Source: Hyphomicrobiales bacterium | GTDB lineage: Bacteria > Pseudomonadota > Alphaproteobacteria > Rhizobiales > JACESI01 | Length of the DNA stretch: 64,000 bases | NCBI GenBank assembly: GCA_013911885.1 | Contig: JACESI010000007.1 | Coordinates: forward strand, 1 to 64,000 | Reading direction: 5' to 3' | Part shown: piece by piece, positions 1-7,019 of the stretch | Layout of the letters: every line of letters starts with the position of its first letter | Numbering within the stretch: position 1 is the first letter of the stretch | Translations under genes and position numbers: made by a program | The notes under the pieces: model-generated | The model's database searches: none | What the model was told of the DNA's origin: nothing | Seen by the model: the letters and a program-made list of their open reading frames with translations, nothing else

Positions 1-600
1 GCTGTCGGCTTCGACAAATTTAATACCAAGAAACGCCGCCTTGAGATCGGCGACAGTCGGTGCCGCGATGCCTTTTGCCTTTGCCACCTCTTCGATGGCT
101 TCGACTGCATTTTTATGAAATTCCGCTTGAAGCCTGACGCGCCGATCGCTCGACACTTGCTGCGCCTGCGTTGCCTGTTTCAGTGCCGTTGCAAGCCGCA
201 TCGCCTCGATCGGGGCCATTCCCGCCTCCCCGGCCTCGCCGAGCAATTCGAAGATCAGGGTTTTCAGACATTCAGCCGCCATGATCGTGAGATCGTCCGA
301 CGCCTCCGGGCCGAAGCGCTCGACCAGGATCGCCGACATTTCGCGCCGCTCCTGAAGCCGCCGCGCCATGATGCTGATACCAAGCGAGTGGCGATTGAAA
401 GCGCTTTGAGAAATCGGCTTGATGGTGGGATCAATTTCTGCGAGCCGCTGATTGAACTCTTCCAATATATCGAGCTGGGTCCGGTCGCGCGATGTCAGCT
501 CGCGCTTCGCCCACACGACAGCCTCATGAGCGGCGTCCGGCAACAGGTCGATGGAGGAGAGCCTTCCCCGTCCATCCACCCTTCTTTTGCGCGCGCCCAT
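1..600 (-). CDS. DUF3486 family small terminase subunit of Mu-like phage (partial)
   Basis: The minus strand is open from an ATG at 600 to the window edge (200 codons, no stop). It starts MGARKRRVDGRGRLSSID and continues with the pattern of DUF3486 (Mu gp27-type) proteins, including LPDAAHEAVVWAKRELTSRD and NRHSLGISIMARR. In Mu-like phages this protein is the small terminase subunit that recognises phage DNA for head-full packaging. A good ribosome site (GAGGAG) precedes the ATG, and the upstream gene ends 3 bases before it. The C-terminus lies outside the window. Family call is firm; the packaging role is family knowledge. Confidence 0.85.
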   Translation of the reverse strand, partial: MGARKRRVDGRGRLSSIDLLPDAAHEAVVWAKRELTSRDRTQLDILEEFNQRLAEIDPTIKPISQSAFNRHSLGISIMARRLQERREMSAILVERFGPEASDDLTIMAAECLKTLIFELLGEAGEAGMAPIEAMRLATALKQATQAQQVSSDRRVRLQAEFHKNAVEAIEEVAKAKGIAAPTVADLKAAFLGIKFVEADS

Positions 601-603
601 GAC

Positions 604-912
604 CTAGCTCCTCGACGCGGACGGGCGCATCACACCGCTTAGAACCGTGCGCTTTTCAACATGATCAATTCCGATCTCGGTAATCTCTGCGATGACGGCC
701 TCACCGGCCTTGACGAGACGGACAGCACCCGTGTTCTTCTCAAGCCAGGCGAGTTGATTGCGCACATAATCGCGACCGCGATTGATGCCATAAACCTGCA
801 AGACCTTTGCGAGCAGATTGTCGTTGAGCCGATAATCTGCCTCCTCAAGGAGCGCGGCCAGAATGACGAGCCGCGCCTCCTCGTTGAAATGCTTCTCATA
901 GTCGTTAAACAT
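604..912 (-). CDS. VpaChn25_0724-type Mu-like phage protein
   Basis: This 102-residue protein begins MFNDYEKHFNEEARL and resembles the small winged-helix-like proteins placed between DUF2730 and DUF3486 in Mu-like phages (Mu gp26 position). An alternative ATG at 927 adds five residues. I prefer 912 because homologues usually begin just before the DYE..ARLVIL block and the overlap with the upstream gene is then only 8 bases. The central part, with AEITEIGIDH near the end, suggests a small winged-helix fold. The function is not established; position suggests a role in packaging or head assembly. Confidence 0.7.
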   Translation of the reverse strand: MFNDYEKHFNEEARLVILAALLEEADYRLNDNLLAKVLQVYGINRGRDYVRNQLAWLEKNTGAVRLVKAGEAVIAEITEIGIDHVEKRTVLSGVMRPSASRS

Positions 913-1288
913 TCTTCGATTTCCCATATTCGAGGAGATAATTCTCGATGCGCGTCACGGAGTGACGGGTCGCCTCGGTTGATCGCCCAAAGCCGAGCAG
1001 CGTCTCCTCGACGCGCACCATGGCAATCTCGATCTGGTGAAAATCGTCGATATTCGGCCTCTGGCGCAAATCGTGTTCGACATCCTGGAGCCTCTTGTCA
1101 AGATCCGACACGCTCACCGCGATTGCCTCCAGACGGTTCAGCGTCTTGTCCTTTTCAGGGGGGGCCGCAAAACCGATCACGCCCCTGGCCCTTAAAAAAA
1201 GAATGACGCCGACCGCGATGATCACGGTCGCGGCCAGAACACCGAGCGGCCCGCCACTTTCGAGCAGTCTGAGAAGGATCATCTCCAT
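905..1288 (-). CDS. DUF2730 family Mu-like phage membrane protein
   Basis: The 127-residue protein has one N-terminal membrane segment (about residues 12-33, GPLGVLAATVIIAVGVILFL) followed by a long helical region with repeated hydrophobic spacing (LNRLEAIAVSVSDLDKRLQDVE), consistent with a coiled coil. This layout and its place between the spanin genes and the gp26-like gene match DUF2730 (Mu gp25). The function is unknown; the family is a constant part of Mu-type lysis and packaging blocks. Its 3' end overlaps the next gene by 8 bases, so translation is probably coupled. Confidence 0.75.
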   Translation of the reverse strand: MEMILLRLLESGGPLGVLAATVIIAVGVILFLRARGVIGFAAPPEKDKTLNRLEAIAVSVSDLDKRLQDVEHDLRQRPNIDDFHQIEIAMVRVEETLLGFGRSTEATRHSVTRIENYLLEYGKSKNV

Positions 1289-1290
1289 TG

Positions 1291-1563
1291 TTAAATCCCG
1301 CAGGCTGCGCGGAAGCGCGCGTTGTGATCGCGGATTTCCCGGATGGTCTCCTCGCTGTCACTCTTGACGCTGAACGATATCTGCCGAAAACCGAGACAGG
1401 CGACCACCGGACGGTCGCCTTTTTCGGCACGGGCGGTTCGCGCGTCAGGTGCGGGCGTCTTCGCCTTGATCGTTGCGTTCGCGCCGATCCCGGTTGTTCG
1501 GATCATCGGCGAGCACGCGGCCAGGATCGCGATCATAAAGATCGCGATCACGCCGCGCGGCAT
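1291..1563 (-). CDS. Rz1-like outer-membrane spanin lipoprotein
   Basis: A 90-residue reading frame starting MPRGVIAIFMIAILAACS carries a short hydrophobic signal ending in a lipobox (LAAC), so the mature protein should be a lipoprotein. It is basic and Pro/Ala-rich in the middle and ends with a conserved-looking block (ACLGFRQISFSVKS... NARFRAACG) seen in o-spanin-like proteins of alphaproteobacterial phages. Its first 119 bases overlap the upstream gene in another frame, a classic Rz/Rz1 nested layout. It would join the inner-membrane spanin to disrupt the outer membrane at the end of lysis. A start at 1593 would place an uncharged stretch before the signal and is less likely. Confidence 0.65.
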   Translation of the reverse strand: MPRGVIAIFMIAILAACSPMIRTTGIGANATIKAKTPAPDARTARAEKGDRPVVACLGFRQISFSVKSDSEETIREIRDHNARFRAACGI

Positions 1564-1720
1564 CTTCCATCTTTGAGAGAACGATATATGCATTGGTCAA
1601 TGCCTCCAGGGTCGCCTGCATCGCTCCGACCCCTTCCTTTCGTTTATCAGCCCGCCGAGCGGCGATGAGCTCGACGATTTGGAATATGGTTGAGAGGATG
1701 CCGACCAGCGATGCAATCAT
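1445..1720 (-). CDS. Rz-like inner-membrane spanin
   Basis: This 91-residue protein begins with a membrane segment (MIASLVGILSTIFQIVELIA) and continues as a charged helical stretch very rich in Arg and Asp (AARRDRDLYDRDPGR). Length, N-terminal anchor and the overlapping lipoprotein gene in a second frame fit an i-spanin. It lies 11 bases after a holin-like gene and in the same operon as the endolysin. Sequence identity to named Rz families is weak, so the assignment rests mainly on architecture and context. Confidence 0.6.
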   Translation of the reverse strand: MIASLVGILSTIFQIVELIAARRADKRKEGVGAMQATLEALTNAYIVLSKMEDAARRDRDLYDRDPGRVLADDPNNRDRRERNDQGEDART

Positions 1721-1731
1721 GGCCGGCGCGC

Positions 1732-1947
1732 CTATTTAGCGCCCACCTTTTCGACCGCTTCGCGCAGGAAGATGAGACCAAGGCCCGAAGACAGCAGCGC
1801 GCCGCCGTCCATGTCCGGATAGGCTGAAAGAATAAGGTCACCGAGAACCGGAACATCGATCCCGGCAAGCTTGATGATACCGGCAACCAGCATGGCGACG
1901 CCGAGCCAGAAGGTTTTGCTGGTCAATTGCACAAATCCGAAGGTCAT
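1732..1947 (-). CDS. holin-like small membrane protein
   Basis: A 71-residue protein starting MTFGFVQLTSKTFWLGVAML has two likely membrane segments (about residues 12-30 and 47-62) joined by an acidic loop (YPDMDGG), ending with a short charged tail (REAVEKVGAK). An AGGA ribosome site precedes the ATG at 1947; upstream in-frame ATG choices lack one. It lies between the endolysin and the spanin pair, where holins sit in Mu-like phages. It would form membrane lesions that release the endolysin. No holin family signature is obvious, so the call is by topology and context. Confidence 0.55.
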   Translation of the reverse strand: MTFGFVQLTSKTFWLGVAMLVAGIIKLAGIDVPVLGDLILSAYPDMDGGALLSSGLGLIFLREAVEKVGAK

Positions 1948-1981
1948 GTTTTTTTCCTGTCTTTGGTTTGAAAGGCGCGCC

Positions 1982-2692
1982 TTACGCCTCATTGGTGCTG
2001 GTAGAAATGCCGTTATTCGTCACAGTAACGCGCTTGCCCGTACCGCTATACCCGGCAGGCATGCGCGCGCCGAGGAAGCGTGTTTTGGCAATCAAAGTAT
2101 CGGTGACGGCGTTTTTCTGATTGCCGCCGCGAATTTTAAAATGCGTGGCGGTCTCGCCTGCATAAAAACCGACATGGCCGTATAGTTTCGATGGCGGGCG
2201 GCTGAAGATCATGACCGCCCCCATTTGAGGCTTTGAGGCGACACCGAAACCGAGCCAGGCGCGGGCGAGGAGCGGATTTGCGGGCAGCTTGATGTCCGGG
2301 TTCCATTTTCGAAGACACGTCGCGACGAAAGCGCCGCACCACGGGATCTGGCGCGGATCGATCCAGCTCACCGCCTTGTCGAACCATTTTCTGAGTGCGC
2401 CATGATCGCGCTGCTCATGAAGGCCCAGCACCTGTGTCGCGTGTGCAAACCAGGGCAATGCGGATCCGGTACTGGCGAGGGGATCGGGTGCAACGCTCGA
2501 AAACGCAGGCACATCGAAGAGGGCGGACAATGTGCGCGGCCCGATATAAGCGCGCGGCTTCAATCCGATCGACTTCTTGAAATCGATGATCGCCTTTTCG
2601 GTGCGCGGCCCCAGAATGCCGTCTTGTGGCCCCGCGTCGAAGCCGAGTTCCGTGAGGCGCTTCTGGATTTTAGACAGATTGACTGGCAACAT
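1982..2692 (-). CDS. endolysin: peptidoglycan-binding domain plus TIGR02594-type cysteine hydrolase
   Basis: The 236-residue protein starts with a PG_binding_1 domain (residues about 5-60, LSKIQKRLTELGFDAGPQDG and LGPRTEKAIIDFK). A TIGR02594/NlpC-P60-like domain follows, with the nucleophile in IPWCGAFVATCLR (about residue 128) and the histidine in YGHVGFYAGE. It should cleave peptide bonds in the peptidoglycan stem. There is no signal peptide, so export would need the holin-like product downstream. It is the first gene after a gap holding two inverted repeats, suggesting it opens the lysis/late transcript activated by the Mor-like protein encoded just upstream. Confidence 0.82.
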   Translation of the reverse strand: MLPVNLSKIQKRLTELGFDAGPQDGILGPRTEKAIIDFKKSIGLKPRAYIGPRTLSALFDVPAFSSVAPDPLASTGSALPWFAHATQVLGLHEQRDHGALRKWFDKAVSWIDPRQIPWCGAFVATCLRKWNPDIKLPANPLLARAWLGFGVASKPQMGAVMIFSRPPSKLYGHVGFYAGETATHFKIRGGNQKNAVTDTLIAKTRFLGARMPAGYSGTGKRVTVTNNGISTSTNEA

Positions 2693-2698
2693 GAAAAC

Positions 2699-2776
2699 GT
2701 CCGATCAGAAGTAAGTTCATGATCGGACACTAAGGCTCAGTCCCGTGATTTGACGGGGTGAACCAGGTTCACCCCG
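2699..2776 (-). promoter_or_regulatory. two inverted repeats in the presumed Mor-dependent middle/late promoter region
   Basis: Between the Mor-like gene (ends 2781) and the endolysin start (2692) lie two perfect inverted repeats: GTCCGATCA (2699-2707) with TGATCGGAC (2720-2728), and a 10-bp arm palindrome CGGGGTGAAC...GTTCACCCCG (2754-2776). Neither is followed by a T-run on the minus strand, which argues against simple terminators. In Mu, Mor binds an inverted repeat at Pm, and the gene order here is the same, so these are candidate Mor or C operator sites. This is inference from position and symmetry. Confidence 0.5.
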
Positions 2777-2780
2777 CCTG

Positions 2781-3212
2781 TTATCTGGACTGTTTTTTCG
2801 AGAAGAAAAGATCATGCTGATTGCTATTGTGACCAATAGCAGGCTCACCGTTCCTGGTCTTGCGGCGGCGTTTGAACACTGAGCGGCGGGTGATCTGCAT
2901 CATGGTAGCAATTTCATTGGCTGAATAGCCTAAGCTCTCAAGCCGCTGATATTCGCGGTTTCGGTATTTCAGATAATTATTGGTGAAGATCGGAATATCG
3001 AGCGGGACGCCGCCTTGGTGACAATAGGCGCGAGAGAGGCTATGCGCCGCCTCAATGCCGATGAGCTGGGCAAGCCAGTGCTCCGGCGTGATTGTCTTTA
3101 CAAGCGGGATATGGATGCGCTGCCCGCCTTTTGCCTCGACGAGTTCCAGTGTCGCCTTGAGGCCTATAAAGTCGGCCATTTCAGCCAGAACGGGGGGGAG
3201 TTTATTACTCAT
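2781..3212 (-). CDS. Mor-type middle-operon transcription activator
   Basis: The 143-residue protein begins MSNKLPPVLAEMADFIGLKA, with GGQRIHIPLVKTITPEHWLAQLIG following, and ends with a helix-turn-helix (LESLGYSANEIATMMQITRRSVFKRRRK, about residues 92-120). This matches the Mor/C family of Mu-like phages, dimeric activators of middle and late promoters. The start at 3212 gives an ATGA overlap with the upstream gene. It is the last gene of the early leftward operon, right before the lysis genes it probably controls. The basic tail after the HTH (RKTRNGEPAIGHNSNQ) looks specific to this phage. Confidence 0.75.
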   Translation of the reverse strand: MSNKLPPVLAEMADFIGLKATLELVEAKGGQRIHIPLVKTITPEHWLAQLIGIEAAHSLSRAYCHQGGVPLDIPIFTNNYLKYRNREYQRLESLGYSANEIATMMQITRRSVFKRRRKTRNGEPAIGHNSNQHDLFFSKKQSR

Positions 3213-3430
3213 AGCCCTCGATATTCCCCGTCCCCTAGACCGAGTTCCAGCCGCATCATCGCCATGCGCTTCTCGCACTGGACAGCTTCGAGAGCGATCC
3301 TCTTGGTCGAACGCCGGGTCAAGCGGCGGATCATCAGGGCGCGGGCTTCAATATCCGCGAAAAGCCGCAAGACGGCTCTTTGTCTTTCGAGTTCAAAGAG
3401 GTCAGGGCGGGCTCCCATAGGCGGGTTCAC
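3209..3430 (-). CDS. hypothetical small phage protein
   Basis: A 73-residue charged helical protein (RPDLFELERQRAVLRLFADI, then RLTRRSTKRIALEAVQCEKRMAMMR). I do not recognise a family. A GTG at 3430 overlaps the stop of the previous gene (GTGA); an ATG at 3418 is the alternative start. Its own stop overlaps the mor-like ATG, so it is tightly coupled between two phage genes and is very probably real. No membrane segment or known motif is visible. Confidence 0.6.
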   Translation of the reverse strand: MNPPMGARPDLFELERQRAVLRLFADIEARALMIRRLTRRSTKRIALEAVQCEKRMAMMRLELGLGDGEYRGL

Positions 3431-3786
3431 TTTTGCGCCTCCTGATGAAACCGCTCCCGCAGCGTCTTTGCCTGAGCCGTTCCTTCATGCGTGAGGTTCG
3501 GCCACCAATCGTCCGGCCCGAGGAGCCAGAGATGGCGGATCGACCGGTTGTTGATCACCTCTGACGCGGGCGGATATATTTCTATCGCCGCAGCATCCTC
3601 GCCCCAGACGTTTGCCTTGATCACCTGAAGGTCATCCCACTTAAGGTGGCCGTCATGTTCGACCGCGATATGGCCGAGCCCCAGGTCGATACTGATCGCG
3701 CGGATCGCCGGAATATCGATCAATGCCGCCCGCTTGACCAGACGGCCGTTTGGGAGGCGGACAGAAACGGCAATCAGATCATCCAT
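3427..3786 (-). CDS. DUF7694-type phage protein
   Basis: This 119-residue protein carries the block AAAIEIYPPASEVINNRSIRHLWLLG, which is typical of a small phage domain annotated DUF7694, found where a product about the size of Mu early accessory proteins is expected. The function is unknown. The start at 3786 overlaps the end of the gemA-like gene by 8 bases and the stop overlaps the next gene. Trp-rich segments (DDWWPNLTHEG) suggest a compact globular fold. The family name is from memory of similar proteins and is moderately certain. Confidence 0.6.
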   Translation of the reverse strand: MDDLIAVSVRLPNGRLVKRAALIDIPAIRAISIDLGLGHIAVEHDGHLKWDDLQVIKANVWGEDAAAIEIYPPASEVINNRSIRHLWLLGPDDWWPNLTHEGTAQAKTLRERFHQEAQK

Positions 3787-4420
3787 GATGTTTCTCCCGA
3801 ATGCGCTTTCCGAACAGGTTCACGACGGTGAGCCAGTCATGATCGGTGAGGTCGTCGAATGTTCGCGTCCTGGTTAAGGTGAAAATTTCAGTACAAAAGG
3901 CGCGCCATAGGGCGGCCTGAATATCCGGTTGCGCGCCATGGATTTTGCCGAATTGAGCAAGCACGATCCGGTATTGCGGCAGGCTCCTGTAGGGCTCTCC
4001 CGCGACATCTGTTCTCCAGTCGACGCCGCCGGAACGTTCGAGCCACCCTTTGAGCGCCTCGATCACCCTGAAGGCATCCCTGGCGTCATGCAGGAACCGG
4101 ACGTGGTCAATGCCGGTCTGACGCTTCACGAAGGCGAGGAGTGCCCAATCCTGCTTGTTCCGGATAAGCCCCAGATTATAGCCTGCGATCCAGAGCGCCT
4201 GTAGTTTCGGCGCATACTTGCCTTCAAGGGCTCTTCGCGCGCCCTTCGAGGCGGGTTTGAAGCCGTCTTTCTTGAAGCTCTCCAGGCAGCGCTGGATTTC
4301 TTTGTATGTCATGTCTTTCGATGATGTCTTGCCGGTTTCCCGTTCGAGCCGCGCCCGATAGGCCGCGTCATCGAGACCGAATTCTTTCTGTGCTGCTTTG
4401 AGAAGACCGCGCGCGCTCAT
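3779..4420 (-). CDS. gemA: GemA/gp16 family regulatory protein (DUF1018)
   Basis: The 213-residue product starts MSARGLLKAAQKEFGLDDAAYRARLERETGK, a textbook N-terminus of Mu GemA (DUF1018), and contains LQALWIAGYNLGLIRNKQDWALLAFVKRQTGID, the second conserved block. In Mu, GemA changes host gene expression and DNA topology during the lytic cycle. The start at 4420 is preceded by GAGGGGG; longer frames upstream have no ribosome site and overlap the DUF3164 gene. A C-terminal extension past residue 140 (PEPYRSLPQYRIVLAQFGKI-like region) is longer than Mu GemA and its role is unclear. Confidence 0.8.
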   Translation of the reverse strand: MSARGLLKAAQKEFGLDDAAYRARLERETGKTSSKDMTYKEIQRCLESFKKDGFKPASKGARRALEGKYAPKLQALWIAGYNLGLIRNKQDWALLAFVKRQTGIDHVRFLHDARDAFRVIEALKGWLERSGGVDWRTDVAGEPYRSLPQYRIVLAQFGKIHGAQPDIQAALWRAFCTEIFTLTRTRTFDDLTDHDWLTVVNLFGKRIREKHHG

Positions 4421-4430
4421 GATTGCCCCC

Positions 4431-5123
4431 TCACGCGCGGGCCATGTCGAGGGAGACCGCCTGCCAGGGCGCATCCTGCGACGACCGTTTGTAGAAGCGC
4501 ATATAGAGTTTGCTGCCAACGACCCGAATGGCATCCCTGAGCGCCCGCATGGCCTGTTGCCAGCGCGGATCCTCGATCTCGTAGCGCAGAAGAGTGAAGA
4601 GTGCGGTTCGATTGATGGTGCCCTCTTTGTCGACATCGAAGGCAAGGTTGGTGATGGCGCGCAGCTCCGGCCCGGCTGAACTGGACCAGTCGATCAGGCA
4701 TTCGTCGACAAGGCTTTTCGCGATCTGGAGTTCAGGCCCGAAGGTGATCTGGTCTGCAACCTGAACGCTGACCTTCATCAGCGCGTCATTGGTCATGAGG
4801 GTCTTGTTGCCCTTTTTCCCGCCGATGGTGGCGTTGTATTCCTGCGCGAGCAGCGCCTCGAAATCCGAGATATCGGCGAAGCAATGCTCCTTGAAGCGGC
4901 TGATCTGTTCAGAGAGTGGCTCGGCAAAGAAGAACAATTGCCTGACCAACTCATCCTGAAGCCGGTTCTGCGGCTTGATCGTCTCGACCGGATCGTGTCC
5001 GCCCTTGGCGTTCTGCATGCAGGCGCGACCGAAAACATCGACAATGCCTGCGGCACGCGCATCGAGGAGCGCCTGCGGGTCGTATTGATAACCATTCTGG
5101 ATAGGTGTGGCTGCGTTGCTCAT
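4431..5123 (-). CDS. DUF3164 family phage protein
   Basis: The 230-residue protein shows the DUF3164 pattern: early PQNRLQDELVRQLFFFAEPLSEQISRFK, then FADISDFEALLAQEYNATIGGKKGNKTL and a C-terminal YKRSSQDAPWQAVSLDMA. It is a standard early gene of Mu-like phages, often mislabelled as a sulfate transporter in databases. No transmembrane segment is present, so it is a soluble protein, possibly DNA-associated. It is 10 bases upstream of gemA and its start overlaps the DUF3310 gene by ATGA. Function unknown. Confidence 0.78.
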   Translation of the reverse strand: MSNAATPIQNGYQYDPQALLDARAAGIVDVFGRACMQNAKGGHDPVETIKPQNRLQDELVRQLFFFAEPLSEQISRFKEHCFADISDFEALLAQEYNATIGGKKGNKTLMTNDALMKVSVQVADQITFGPELQIAKSLVDECLIDWSSSAGPELRAITNLAFDVDKEGTINRTALFTLLRYEIEDPRWQQAMRALRDAIRVVGSKLYMRFYKRSSQDAPWQAVSLDMARA

Positions 5124-5365
5124 TCGATTGATCCTTTTTCCTGCTTTGTTGCGGGGATCTCGGCGTCTTGAAGGCGGTCAATCTCACGCTGGATGTACCA
5201 GCGCGCCTTTTTCAGATCTTCAAGCGCATCGCCTTTAAGCCCGGCGCGCCAGAGATATTTGACGGCGTTGCCGATGCAGAAATTCATGTGTTGCGTGATC
5301 GTGATGCACTCAAGGCCAGATGGATGGCTGGTGTAGTGAGCCGGATGATTGATGGTTTCACTCAT
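5120..5365 (-). CDS. DUF3310 family protein
   Basis: The 81-residue protein begins MSETINHPAHYTSHPSGLEC and continues ITQHMNFCIGNAVKYLWRAGLKGDALEDLKKARWYIQREID, the full DUF3310 signature. These small phage proteins are sometimes called nucleotide kinases, without strong evidence. The ATG at 5365 is favoured over a longer frame because it begins directly at the conserved NHPxHY block. Start and stop overlap the neighbours, as expected in this compact early operon. Confidence 0.78.
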   Translation of the reverse strand: MSETINHPAHYTSHPSGLECITITQHMNFCIGNAVKYLWRAGLKGDALEDLKKARWYIQREIDRLQDAEIPATKQEKGSIE

Positions 5366-5618
5366 CGCAGCCTCCATCTGTGGTTGTTTTTGATCGAAAT
5401 CGGATAACGTTCCGAGTTTTAGAAACGGCATCCCAGTTCCGGTGAAAGAGAGTGTTTTCTTTCACGATCATCTTTACTTCTCTGATGATCTCACCCAGAT
5501 CGGCTTGAAGGGCGATCACGTCCTGCGGGCTGAGCTCCACCCCATAAAAGACATAAGGACTGATCTTTTTTCTGATTTCCAAAAGCCGTTCGGCTGCATC
5601 GAAGGGGCTTGCAGTCAT
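5358..5618 (-). CDS. hypothetical phage early protein
   Basis: An 86-residue protein (MTASPFDAAERLLEIRKKIS..., ALQADLGEIIREVKMIVKEN) with predicted long helices and a basic C-terminus (NVIRFRSKTTTDGG). No family recognised. The stop overlaps the DUF3310 start by 8 bases and its ATG overlaps the stop of the preceding gene (ATGA), which supports a real coupled gene. Confidence 0.6.
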   Translation of the reverse strand: MTASPFDAAERLLEIRKKISPYVFYGVELSPQDVIALQADLGEIIREVKMIVKENTLFHRNWDAVSKTRNVIRFRSKTTTDGGCDE

Positions 5619-5905
5619 TGCATCGTTCCTTTCTCGGATAGAAGGTCTTCGGCGAGGTCTTCGGCCATCTCGGGGGAAATGTGCCGGTTGAGGATTTCCA
5701 TGACACGCGGTTGATCGGCCAGAATATCGAGCAAGAACGCACCTTTTTCGATTGCGAAGGCGAGCCGGGCCAGCGTCTCGAACAGGGTCGCATAAGACCG
5801 GATTGCGTCTGGCATCAGGCTCTGGTCGTTTTCGCTGAAGAGCGAAAACTCAGACGACAGCTTCAAGAGGGTCGCGGAGAGAAAATGATCATCGTGCCTG
5901 TTCAT
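5615..5905 (-). CDS. hypothetical phage early protein
   Basis: A 96-residue, acidic, helical protein (MNRHDDHFLSATLLKLSSEF...; NRHISPEMAEDLAEDLLSEK at the end). I recognise no domain. Its ATG overlaps the end of the MuB-like gene by 4 bases and its stop overlaps the next ATG. Together with its neighbour it occupies the place where Mu carries small, mostly dispensable early genes. Confidence 0.6.
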   Translation of the reverse strand: MNRHDDHFLSATLLKLSSEFSLFSENDQSLMPDAIRSYATLFETLARLAFAIEKGAFLLDILADQPRVMEILNRHISPEMAEDLAEDLLSEKGTMQ

Positions 5906-6924
5906 GCGAGTGCCCCCACATCCCGACTTTGCCAGGCTGCCTTCAGATGGCCGATAGACAATGGCTGCGCCGACCCGGCAGCGCTCATTTTTGCGAGCTT
6001 CACCGTCATATCCACTTGTCCGAGGGCTCCGGGCTTGAGGCCGACGCCGGTCAGAAACCGGACCATTTCCGGCTCTGCGATGTCGCAGGCGTGAATGAAG
6101 GCGGTGAGGTCTTCAAGATGCGGCTTTTCGACATTCATGCGCTTGTAGATGCGCCGTTTGAGCTGGCCGTAATGCGGCCCGTCCGACCATGTTTTGTGAA
6201 ACCTGGTATAGGTCTCTGAATTTCCGAGAAGGGCAATGCCGCAGCCATACATGTCGACAAAATGGCGAAGCTGATTGATGCTCTCGTCGATCAGGTTCTG
6301 CCCTTCGTCGACAATGATGAGGGTCCCGTCGCCGATGCGCTCGATGCGCTTTCCGATGGCACTCACGATCTTCGCTTGGTTCGGCTGATGAATATCGAGC
6401 GCTTCGGCAATCGCGAGCAGGGTGCCGTGCACGGTCTTGGTGTGCGGGCTGATCGTGACCATGAACGTGTTCGGTGTGCGCGCCTTGTAGTGGCGGGCGG
6501 TTGCCGTCTTGCCAATACCGGCTTCGGCGCTGACCATGACCATGGCGGGCATGATCTTCGCGGCCGTCAGCATGTTCATCACGTCGCGGGCAAACTTTGT
6601 CTCGATGAAGGGTGGCGATTTCGGGATTGAATTTGCAAGCCGCGTCATCGTTTCGGATGAGGCGAGAAACTGCATCACCTTCTCGTTCTGCGCATCGAGC
6701 CTTCCGGCATATTTGCCGCTGAACCATTGATGGAAGGTGCCCGACGCCATATCGATCCGGCGCGCGGCTTCTGCCTTGCTCCAGCCGTTCAGCGCGGCCT
6801 TCTGCGATATCTGTCGGACAAGTTCCTCGCGTTTTTTGAAGTCGGCTTCTGTTCTGCCGGGGCCGGGCTGATCCGCCTCCGGGTGTCCGGGCAATTCCCA
6901 GCTTGTGCTCGCATCTTTTTCCAT
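5902..6924 (-). CDS. MuB-like AAA ATPase, transposition target-selection protein
   Basis: The 340-residue protein has an N-terminal helix-turn-helix (about residues 45-75, WSKAEAARRIDMASGTFHQW) and an AAA ATPase domain with Walker A SAEAGIGKTATA (132-143) and Walker B TLIIVDEGQN (201-210). This is the MuB architecture. MuB polymerises on target DNA, recruits and activates MuA and gives target immunity. The ATG at 6924 follows GGGGATAAC; in-frame codons further upstream lack a site. It lies 95 bases after the transposase stop, as in Mu (A then B). Confidence 0.85.
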   Translation of the reverse strand: MEKDASTSWELPGHPEADQPGPGRTEADFKKREELVRQISQKAALNGWSKAEAARRIDMASGTFHQWFSGKYAGRLDAQNEKVMQFLASSETMTRLANSIPKSPPFIETKFARDVMNMLTAAKIMPAMVMVSAEAGIGKTATARHYKARTPNTFMVTISPHTKTVHGTLLAIAEALDIHQPNQAKIVSAIGKRIERIGDGTLIIVDEGQNLIDESINQLRHFVDMYGCGIALLGNSETYTRFHKTWSDGPHYGQLKRRIYKRMNVEKPHLEDLTAFIHACDIAEPEMVRFLTGVGLKPGALGQVDMTVKLAKMSAAGSAQPLSIGHLKAAWQSRDVGALA

Positions 6925-7019
6925 GTTATCCCCATATTGTGTAGGCGCTTTGGCGCTCGACTGGCGGGGGCTTTCCCCGCCCTTTTTTTGCCCGCCTCCG
7001 GGCATCCCTCGCAGATCAG

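Noticed and set aside
115..642. 175-codon plus-strand frame at the window start
   Set aside because: It is opposite the DUF3486 small terminase gene and shows no family features.
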